Of a stretch of 21,741 nucleotides of DNA, positions 8,595-16,700 are shown one piece after another. The first letter of the stretch is position 1; each line of letters starts with the position of its first letter. Below the pieces are notes generated by a model. That model had not been told where the DNA came from. It saw only the letters and a list, made by a program, of their open reading frames with translations, and ran no database searches. A program made the translations under genes and the position numbers. Origin of the DNA: Polychytrium aggregatum (Eukaryota > Chytridiomycota > Chytridiomycetes > Polychytriales); contig NW_026516564.1 of the NCBI RefSeq assembly GCF_025602895.1, positions 1 through 21,741 on the forward strand, read 5' to 3'.

Positions 8595-9013
8595 TGTGAT
8601 GACCAGCATCACAACGGACCAATGAGATTGTCCCGCATGCTCTCGCCCTCCGCACCAATCATGAGTCCCCACGTGTTTGTTTGCCCCCATGCATGAGCAC
8701 GCGCCGTTGCCACCCGCGTCTACTGGTTTCCTGCCTCCCCCACCGCTCGGCACATGTCCCCGGGCTGTGCCAAGCCTCTCTCGCTTGCACACCAGCCACT
8801 CTCGCACCCCCTTCTCGCTTCTCTGTGATGCTCCACCCTTCTCGCCCACTTTTGCCCCTCGACCTTCTCCCGGTCTATAAATAGCCCTGCATGTCTGAGC
8901 CTATGTTGAACACCAGTTCGAACAAAACTTGTTCTTTGGTGTTCGGGGCTAAAAGCTAATAAAGCTCATACCAAGCACTTGGTCTTCGTCCTTGCGCTTG
9001 TTCACTCCTTACA
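8595..9013 (+). repeat. 3' LTR (419 bp)
   Basis: It appears identical to 2938-3356, with TATAAATA at 8876-8883 and AATAAA at 8958-8963. It ends ACTCCTTACA and is followed by the right target duplication. Its promoter points into the 3' part of LINE copy A. Confidence 0.96.
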
Positions 9014-9018
9014 CCCAA
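9014..9018 (+). repeat. Target-site duplication, right copy (CCCAA)
   Basis: Second copy of the 5-bp repeat at 2933-2937. The LINE ORF2 sequence resumes here. Confidence 0.95.
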
Positions 9019-11200
9019 GCGCAAGTCTTCCGGCCCGGACAAGATCAAGGCCGAGATGCTGCACCCTGTCGCTCCCGTGGTCGCTCCCTGGCTCCGGGCC
9101 ATCCTGCTGGCCGCCCTCAAGGCCTCCGTCGTCCCGACCGAGTGGAACACTGTCCTGATCCACCCGGTCTACAAGAACAAGGGTTCGATCCTCGATCCGG
9201 CCATGTACCGGCCCATCGGGTTGACCCAGGTCCTCCGCAAGATCGCCGAGCGAGTCCTGCTGCCGTTCCTCACCCGCGAGATCGGCATCATGGACATTGC
9301 CCAGGGAGGCTTCCGCCCGGACCGAGGCACCCTCGACCAGGTGTACTCGCTCGACGCTCTTGTCCGCATGAACAAGATCCGCGACGACGAGTACAGCCTG
9401 GTCTTCCTCGACATCAAGGCCGCCTACGACACTGTCTGGCGGGAGCGCCTCTGGGACAAGATCGCCACCCGAGGTGCTGGTCCGGTCGCCGTCGGGGTCC
9501 TCAGGGCCATGTTCGACCGCACTCTTGTCCGCGTCGCCAGCAAGGGCCGCACGTCGCAGCCTGTGTGGCTGCAGAAGGGTCTCATCCAAGGCTCGGTCCT
9601 GAGTCCCCTTCTGTTCAGTGCCCACATTGACGACCTGCCTGGACTGCTCCGAGCCGAGGACGGACTTGTGCTTGCCTCGAGTCGCCACCACCGTCTCCGG
9701 GTCAACTCGCTCTGGTTTGCCGATGACGGTGTCCTCATCTGTCCGGCTGGCCGCACCCAGGCCATGCTGGATATCTGCGAACGCCACAGCATCGACAACC
9801 GGTACCGCTTCTCGCCTCCCAAGTGCGAGGTGCTGTACTCGGCCTGCAACGTCGACCAGCTCCATCCCGCCAAGCTGTACGGCACCGAGCTGCCCAAGGT
9901 CCTCCAGTTCCGCTACCTCGGTGTCATGGTCGACATTGACGGATTCCGCCCGGACCTCCAGTTCGACAAGCTCCTCCGCAAGGTCCACATGGTCACCGAC
10001 ACCGTGGTTGGACTCGGCATCACCCTCGGCAAGGTCTCGGCCAAGACCATCACCCAGGTCTACAAGACCTTTGTGCGGCCGACCCTCGAATACGGGATGG
10101 CCATGGACATCCCCGACCCAGCTCTGCGCGACCGCCTCGACGACGCCCAGATGACGGCCCTCCGCACCATGTTCCGCGTCGGCCCCGGCACTCCCGTCGG
10201 TGCCATGCACCTCAACTGCGGCCTTCCCAAGATGTCGGTCCGTGTCAAGATGCTGGCCCTGCAGAACTGGGCCCGCTGGGACGACCAAGTCTCTGACGGC
10301 GACAAGATGCTGTCGATGATCCTGCGCAACAAGATCATTGCGCCCTACCACCCCGACCAGTTCCTCGGCCAAGGAGTCCGAGCCGATCCGCACTGGGCCA
10401 TGGTGGTCCGCCGACAAGAGGCCGACCACTCCCTCACGGCCACGGAGATCTACCGAGGCAAGACCCGACACCAGCCGCCGCCGCCCGGACCGCCCCGACC
10501 CCAGCCCGTCCCGATCAAGACCCTCATCTTCGAGGACCACATGAAGAACGGCTTCGACCGCTCCAAGCAGCTCACCGCCGCCTGCACCCCGTCGACCAAG
10601 ATGTCGGGACTCTGGGAGGCTCGCGGGTACCAAGGATCCATGATCATGCTCATGTTCATGGTCCGATGGCGACTCGGTGCTCTCCCAGGCCACTTCAGAT
10701 TTGGCTACCGCAAGTGCAAGAACCTGGCTCGACACGGATCCGGGATCGACTTGACCAGGACCCACGCACAGCAGTGTGTGGATCCGCATCAAGTCCTGGT
10801 CCGCAAGGTCGCAGCCCTCAAGACGGCCCACCCGACTTGGGTGGAAAGTGGTATAGCCGGAGTGGGACCAGTGGACAAGCTGCTGGACCTGCTCAGTTTC
10901 GATCGCACTCCCCCTCGCAGTCGCACCCCTCCCGCACTTGGATCACTTGCTGCTCATGTACCCGCTCCCCGCACTGCCTTCCGAGCATTCGCACTTGGTG
11001 CACACCCAGCACCACCACCCACTCCCACACCCAGTGTAGTCCCACCCTTGCAGTCTCTCCCTGCACCCTCATCACAGCGTAGTATAGTGTCAGCACTTGT
11101 CATTCCTCCACCCCGACCCCCCCTCGATCCTGCTGTTCCCTTGTGGGAACTGCTCGAAAATGTGTTCACCCGCTTGGTCTCAGACCTTGTGGGCAGCTGA
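9014..11200 (+). pseudogene. LINE ORF2, 3' part of copy A (reverse transcriptase and C-terminal region)
   Basis: This corresponds to residues 497-1224 of ORF2, with the original frame starting at 9014 (CCC) and open to TGA at 11198-11200. The first in-frame Met is at 9056, leaving 714 aa. RT motifs are intact: YRPIGLT, FLDIKAAYD, KGLIQGSVLSPLLF, FADD at 9716-9727 and YLGVMVD. It is cut off from its endonuclease by the LTR element. By eye it matches copy B exactly at the protein level, which fits a recent split. The 3' LTR promoter just upstream could transcribe it, although the LTR polyadenylation signal lies between. Confidence 0.92.
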
Positions 11201-11329
11201 GGCAGCACTAGGCTGCAACAGGAGTAAATAGGCTTGCCTGTGTACTCAACGTGCCGGGGTACCAACCTGTTGGACCTGATGGCTTGTCTTCTTGAATAAA
11301 GTTGACTATAGTAACAAAAAAAAAAAAAA
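11201..11329 (+). other. LINE copy A 3' UTR and A14 tract
   Basis: The 115-base UTR contains two small hairpins: GCAGC/GCTGC at 11202-11206 with 11212-11216, and GGT-A-CCAA / TTGG-ACC at 11258-11265 with 11270-11276. AATAAA follows at 11295-11300 and exactly 14 A at 11316-11329. The polyadenylation signal about 16 bases before the A-tract shows that the tract comes from a polyadenylated RNA end. Copy B begins at 11330. Confidence 0.88.
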
Positions 11330-11389
11330 CCTGTCCTGCTCTTGCTGCACCTGTCCTGCTCCTGCTGCACCTGTATTGCTCTTGCTGCA
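11330..11389 (+). repeat. 20-bp tandem repeats, 3 units, at the 5' end of copy B
   Basis: Three units of 20 bp: CCTGTCCTGCTCTTGCTGCA, one with CTCCTG in place of CTCTTG, and one with CCTGTATTG at its start. The first unit begins right after copy A's A-tract and the last ends where unique 5' UTR starts (CCGTGTGG). Copy C has six units ending in the same two variants. The tract could be a 5' UTR promoter array or the residue of a minisatellite target. Confidence 0.93.
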
Positions 11390-11499
11390 CCGTGTGGCCT
11401 GCACCACACTGCTTTCACCTCTGTGTTTGTTCCAGCTCTGCCCCTCCAGTTCCCCGCCCTCGCTCCCACACTCCCTGTCCCCTTCCCCACTGCTGAGCG
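11390..11499 (+). other. LINE copy B 5' UTR, unique part
   Basis: 110 bases of pyrimidine-rich, GC-rich sequence lie between the 20-bp repeats and the ORF1 ATG. There is no TATA box, so any promoter is probably internal to the 5' UTR and repeats. The same segment occurs in copy C at 17706-17815. Confidence 0.75.
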
Positions 11500-13785
11500 A
11501 TGTCCAAGGACAGACCCCAGCAGTCCCTTCTCCCGGCCTCGACCATCGCTGTCGGCAGCTTGATCTTCAAGCGCAAGGAGCGACCCGTGGCCACCCCTTC
11601 CTCCCCCGCCAAGCGTCGCCTGTCCTTGCCCGACGCAATGACCATGCTCCCCAGGCCGGAGCATGACGAGCGTCTCCCCGAGTCCGAGTTCCCGTCCGTG
11701 TCCGTGCCCGAGTCCAGGCTCCCGGCCCCGCCCGAGTTCAGGTTCCCGGCCGAACCCGACTTTTCGTTCCCGCCCTTGGACCGCGCTGCCGCCCGTGCCG
11801 CCGTCGACATTGATGAACTGGAGGACATCAATGTCGAAGAAGACCTCAGCCCGGACCAAGAGCCTGACGCTGAGCCCTCGTCCTCCTGTGCCGACCAAGA
11901 CCACCCTGCCGAGTCCCTGGCTCCCGTGTCCTCCTCCGCCGCTCCCCACCAAGACCACTGTGCCATGGACATTGTTGTCCAGCCCAGTGCCGACGTCGTC
12001 TCGGTTCCTTGGCGCGACGAGTTCTGGCGCAAGTGGCACGCCTCGTCCGACGTCGATGATCAGAAGGCTGCAACCCAGATCATCGACGTCACCAAGATGA
12101 ACAACCAGCTGTGGATGGCCGTGACCGCCAAGCTGCAGTGCACTGTCCTGTGCCGCAAGTGCAAGCTCGCCTCGGCCGATCCCTGGATCGTCGTCAAGCA
12201 CGGCAAGGACGAGCTCCAGCTCAAGTGTCCCCAGGCCCTCGAGGACGGACCCTGCCCCGGCCAGATGTCGGCCTTCCAGTTCTGGGCCCACATGAGCCGC
12301 ACCACCAAGGAGTCCCGCAAGCTGTTTGTGGATGCGTTCTCGGACAAGTTCAAGGAGAACTTCCACACCAAGTGCGGCCTCAAGACCATGGACAAGCAGC
12401 GCGCCGTCCCCCGTGGTGCCTCTGAAGGCGCCCCTCGAGCAGCCCCTGCTTCCACTGCTGACCCCGTCGATCCAGCTCGTCGAGCTGTTGATGCTGTTGG
12501 CACTGCGTCCCCTGTCCCCAAGGCCAGGCCCGTCCTTCCGCCCCGACCCGTCGTCAAGGCCAAGACCCCTCCTCCGTCCCAGGCTCCCGTCCCTGCGATG
12601 AAACCCGAGGAGGCCCTCGCTATCCTCAAGCGAGAGGCTGACCGGGTGCAGTCCATCCTGTTCGAGGCACTCGTGGCCGACAACATGGATGCTGCCACCA
12701 AGGCCATGGTCCAGAAGATCGCCAAGTCCAATGTGGCAATCAGCCGTGCCACGGAGCAGCTCCGCAAGTCTGTTGCCAACAAGACTGCCACCCCCAAGAC
12801 CCAGTCCCCCGGTTCCAAGACCCAGTCCTCCGGCTCCCTCCCTGGCTCTGCCCCTGTTTCCGCCCCGTCTCCCTCGTACAAGGCCGCTCTCTTGAAGAAC
12901 GTTCGGGAGGCCGAGAGCCGTGTCGGCCGCATGTCCGAGGCCAGCCAGCTCGACGAATGGAAGAGGATGCTGACCACCGGCCGAATGCCAGGCTCCTCCA
13001 AGCCGATCCAGCCCAACCAGCACCGCCAGCCAGTCCTTGTCCCCGGGACGGTCGCCAACTCTGAGCTCCGGAACGACAAGTTCAGGGAGGCCGTCACCAA
13101 CATGGACTGGCTGTACGTCGAGGGCATCCGCTGTGGCGACCTCGGCAGTGTCCGCCGCAACCTCAAGCGATGCGGCATCGACACCAGGGAGTTGGCCGAG
13201 ATCAACTTCCCTGAGGCCACGGTCATGGAGGTCCTTGTCCGCGACAAATCCAACAAGGCCGACCTTGGTGCCCGTCTGGAGTCGCTGTCGTCCACACATG
13301 GCAGGGTCAGGGTCGTACCGGCCTACGACGTCATCCATGGTCTCAAGCACCATGGACTGGCCCTGTCCCGATCCGATGCCATCAAGAACTTTATGGCAAA
13401 GTCCCTCCGCCAGGCAGCCAAGGCCAAGACCGCCCCTGTCCGCCGCTGCATCCAGATGCGCATCCCCGAGGAGTACCGCGACGAGTACGACTCGCTCCTC
13501 AAGAAGGCCCTATCCGGCAAGGAGGTCAAGCGGGCGGACATCACCGCCGTCCCCAAGGTCCCTGGTTCTGCCGCTGCCGCTGCCTCGTCGTCTGCCTCTG
13601 CCGCTGCCGCTACCGCTGCCCCTGCCGTTGTCGTTGCTGTCGCTGCTGCTGCTGCCCCCGCCGCTGGTGCCTCGTCAAAGCCCAGCAAGCCTCACCCCGC
13701 CTACAGAGTCCCGCTGTCCGTCATGGACACTGACTCTGAAGGAGAGGGCCCCCGGGCCAGCAGCAGCGCTGCACGACTCCAATGA
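11500..13785 (+). CDS. LINE ORF1 protein, copy B (761 aa), predicted zinc-ribbon RNA-binding protein
   Basis: As the first ORF of a two-ORF LINE it is expected to bind element RNA. The family cannot be named from memory. The ATG at 11500 has G at -3 and is the first in-frame start after the 5' UTR. A possible bipartite nuclear signal lies at K24-K26 and K38-R40. Residues 50-125 are Pro/acidic. A zinc-ribbon-like CX2C-X21-CX8C is formed by C218, C221, C243 and C252. A Pro/Ala-rich linker (about 295-365) leads to a helical, charged segment (368-430). A conserved-looking globular region with WLYVEGI and INFPEATVMEVLV lies at about 513-680. Residues 689-725 form an Ala/Val/Ser tract. The stop overlaps the ORF2 start as ATGA. 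There is no CCHC knuckle, RRM or L1-type transposase 22 motif that I can see. Confidence 0.9.
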   Translation: MSKDRPQQSLLPASTIAVGSLIFKRKERPVATPSSPAKRRLSLPDAMTMLPRPEHDERLPESEFPSVSVPESRLPAPPEFRFPAEPDFSFPPLDRAAARAAVDIDELEDINVEEDLSPDQEPDAEPSSSCADQDHPAESLAPVSSSAAPHQDHCAMDIVVQPSADVVSVPWRDEFWRKWHASSDVDDQKAATQIIDVTKMNNQLWMAVTAKLQCTVLCRKCKLASADPWIVVKHGKDELQLKCPQALEDGPCPGQMSAFQFWAHMSRTTKESRKLFVDAFSDKFKENFHTKCGLKTMDKQRAVPRGASEGAPRAAPASTADPVDPARRAVDAVGTASPVPKARPVLPPRPVVKAKTPPPSQAPVPAMKPEEALAILKREADRVQSILFEALVADNMDAATKAMVQKIAKSNVAISRATEQLRKSVANKTATPKTQSPGSKTQSSGSLPGSAPVSAPSPSYKAALLKNVREAESRVGRMSEASQLDEWKRMLTTGRMPGSSKPIQPNQHRQPVLVPGTVANSELRNDKFREAVTNMDWLYVEGIRCGDLGSVRRNLKRCGIDTRELAEINFPEATVMEVLVRDKSNKADLGARLESLSSTHGRVRVVPAYDVIHGLKHHGLALSRSDAIKNFMAKSLRQAAKAKTAPVRRCIQMRIPEEYRDEYDSLLKKALSGKEVKRADITAVPKVPGSAAAAASSSASAAAATAAPAVVVAVAAAAAPAAGASSKPSKPHPAYRVPLSVMDTDSEGEGPRASSSAARLQ
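13782..13785 (+). promoter_or_regulatory. ATGA stop-start overlap between ORF1 and ORF2 (copy B)
   Basis: The ORF2 ATG (13782-13784) overlaps the ORF1 TGA (13783-13785). ORF2 is in the -1 frame relative to ORF1. This arrangement suggests translation of ORF2 by termination-reinitiation, as known for the SART1 LINE (UAAUG). The same overlap is at 1444-1447 and 20098-20101. Confidence 0.8.
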
Positions 13786-16700
13786 ATCCACACCCCTCGC
13801 AGGGAGGCGGCAGGGCCCAGACATCCCTGACCGTCGCTTCCTTCAATGTCTGTGGCATCAACGTCAACGACGTTGAACTCAAGAACCTCATCGACACCAA
13901 CGACATCGACTTTGTCGGTGTCCAAGAAACCCTCGCCGACCTCGAACCCCGCAGCCCTCTCTGTGGCTATGCCGTCAAGGTCCCTGGTCCCCGTTGCCGC
14001 GCCGGTAGAGGCATCGCCATCCTCTACAACCCGGCCAGGATCGACCCGCACGACTTCACCAACATTGAAGTCAGCGACAAGGGCGACGCCATGTGGGTGA
14101 CATACAAACACGTCATCCACATCGGCAACTTCTACCTGTCCCCGAGCCTCAAGCTGGACGACTACCGCGAGGCCCTCCAGTCGATCCACACCAAGGCCGC
14201 CCTCCCCGACGCCCAGGTCATTGTGGTGGGTGACTTCAATGCCCACCTCAGTGCCCTGAGCGGACTGCCCACGCCGCTCCGTGGCAGGGAGAAGATCCTC
14301 GAGGACACTGTCTCCCGCGCCGGTCTCCGCGTTGTGCCTCCAGCTGTGATCCCGACCCACACCCGGCAGCGGGGTCCCAGCTGGACAACGATCGACTACA
14401 TCTTTGTGTCGCATCGCCAGGCCAACAACGACCCGCTGCTGCAGGTCGACACTGCCGGTGCCTTCCGTGGCCAGTCCGACCACTTCCCCATCTGGGCGAC
14501 TCTGCGGGTACAGCCAAAGTACTACCCAAAGGTCGACCAATGGCAGTGGAAGATCGCCCAGCTCGAGGATCCTGCCGTCCGCGCCCAGTACCTCTTGGCG
14601 CTGCTGGACGAGCGCGAACGCGGTCTGCAGCGCATACAGGCTGCACTCCGGCCAATCTCAAGGGGATCGGTCATTCCGATCTCGGAGAGTGCGGCCCAGG
14701 ACTGCATCGACCGCGCCTGGTCCATCATGATCGCCCTGATCACCACCGCTGCCGACTCCACCATCGGCAAGGCTTCCATCAAGACCGTCTGGAAGGACCC
14801 GGCCCTGATCCCCGAGATGCGGCAGCTTCGCGAGAGGCGCCGCGATCTCATCTACCAGCTCAAGTTGCCCGGGCTCTCCCTCCGCGTCGCCGAGGACAAG
14901 CGCGCCGAACTCCGCGCTGTCCGCAAACAAGAAAAGAACCTCATCGTCCAGTCCCGCCGAGCAGCCGAGACCCTGGCCATGAACAAGCTGCACTCCCTCA
15001 ACGCTTCCGAGGTCGCCAAGTCCCTGGCCGCCATGAAGAAGCGCAAGGAGCTCGACGACGCCTTCCACTTTGACAACTCGGACGAGGCCCTCGAGCGACT
15101 TGTGGTCCACTACGGCAAGGTCTCCTCGCACTCCCAGGACACCCCCGGTGCCGCCTTTGACCGGACCGTCGGCCCAAGACCCCTGGACACTGTTCCGCGC
15201 CTGCTCCCCGAGGACCGCTCCATTCCCCGATTGTCGTCGGACGAGGTGGCCGATGCCATCGTCAAGTCCCCCAAGCGCAAGTCTTCCGGCCCGGACAAGA
15301 TCAAGGCCGAGATGCTGCACCCTGTCGCTCCCGTGGTCGCTCCCTGGCTCCGGGCCATCCTGCTGGCCGCCCTCAAGGCCTCCGTCGTCCCGACCGAGTG
15401 GAACACTGTCCTGATCCACCCGGTCTACAAGAACAAGGGTTCGATCCTCGATCCGGCCATGTACCGGCCCATCGGGTTGACCCAGGTCCTCCGCAAGATC
15501 GCCGAGCGAGTCCTGCTGCCGTTCCTCACCCGCGAGATCGGCATCATGGACATTGCCCAGGGAGGCTTCCGCCCGGACCGAGGCACCCTCGACCAGGTGT
15601 ACTCGCTCGACGCTCTTGTCCGCATGAACAAGATCCGCGACGACGAGTACAGCCTGGTCTTCCTCGACATCAAGGCCGCCTACGACACTGTCTGGCGGGA
15701 GCGCCTCTGGGACAAGATCGCCACCCGAGGTGCTGGTCCGGTCGCCGTCGGGGTCCTCAGGGCCATGTTCGACCGCACTCTTGTCCGCGTCGCCAGCAAG
15801 GGCCGCACGTCGCAGCCTGTGTGGCTGCAGAAGGGTCTCATCCAAGGCTCGGTCCTGAGTCCCCTTCTGTTCAGTGCCCACATTGACGACCTGCCTGGAC
15901 TGCTCCGAGCCGAGGACGGACTTGTGCTTGCCTCGAGTCGCCACCACCGTCTCCGGGTCAACTCGCTCTGGTTTGCCGATGACGGTGTCCTCATCTGTCC
16001 GGCTGGCCGCACCCAGGCCATGCTGGATATCTGCGAACGCCACAGCATCGACAACCGGTACCGCTTCTCGCCTCCCAAGTGCGAGGTGCTGTACTCGGCC
16101 TGCAACGTCGACCAGCTCCATCCCGCCAAGCTGTACGGCACCGAGCTGCCCAAGGTCCTCCAGTTCCGCTACCTCGGTGTCATGGTCGACATTGACGGAT
16201 TCCGCCCGGACCTCCAGTTCGACAAGCTCCTCCGCAAGGTCCACATGGTCACCGACACCGTGGTTGGACTCGGCATCACCCTCGGCAAGGTCTCGGCCAA
16301 GACCATCACCCAGGTCTACAAGACCTTTGTGCGGCCGACCCTCGAATACGGGATGGCCATGGACATCCCCGACCCAGCTCTGCGCGACCGCCTCGACGAC
16401 GCCCAGATGACGGCCCTCCGCACCATGTTCCGCGTCGGCCCCGGCACTCCCGTCGGTGCCATGCACCTCAACTGCGGCCTTCCCAAGATGTCGGTCCGTG
16501 TCAAGATGCTGGCCCTGCAGAACTGGGCCCGCTGGGACGACCAAGTCTCTGACGGCGACAAGATGCTGTCGATGATCCTGCGCAACAAGATCATTGCGCC
16601 CTACCACCCCGACCAGTTCCTCGGCCAAGGAGTCCGAGCCGATCCGCACTGGGCCATGGTGGTCCGCCGACAAGAGGCCGACCACTCCCTCACGGCCACG

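Larger units (their letters stand above)
2938..9013 (+). mobile_element. Ty3/gypsy chromovirus LTR retrotransposon, Tf1/sushi-like, complete
   Basis: The element is 6076 bp. It is bounded by two 419-bp LTRs with TG...CA ends (2938-3356 and 8595-9013) and flanked by the 5-bp direct repeat CCCAA. Inside are a self-complementary primer-binding site, a leader, gag, pol in the -1 frame and a purine tract. The pol domain order (protease, RT, RNase H, integrase, chromodomain) defines a Metaviridae chromovirus. The LTRs show no difference by eye and both genes are open, so the copy is young and may be active. It lies inside ORF2 of LINE copy A, between linker and RT, in the same orientation. Copies B and C show the empty site at this position. 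Confidence 0.97.
1..11329 (+). mobile_element. LINE (non-LTR retrotransposon) copy A, 5' end outside window, split by an LTR element
   Basis: The stretch aligns with complete copy B (11330-17585). Base 1 corresponds to B position 12345, inside ORF1, and the copy ends with 14 A at 11316-11329. It is interrupted at 2938-9013 by an LTR retrotransposon inserted in ORF2. From 9014 to 11329 I see no difference from B by eye. From 1 to about 1240 there are roughly ten small indels, and there is one extra G at 2033-2037. The copy cannot make full-length ORF1 or ORF2 protein as written. Its A-tract is followed directly by the first base of copy B. Confidence 0.93.

Noticed and set aside
10954..13353. 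Long antisense ORFs of about 800 codons (also 9002-10831, 14658-17087 and 17210-19669)
   Set aside because: They lie opposite LINE ORF1/ORF2 and reflect GC-rich codon bias. Their composition is low-complexity, they recur only because the LINE recurs, and they show no recognisable domain.
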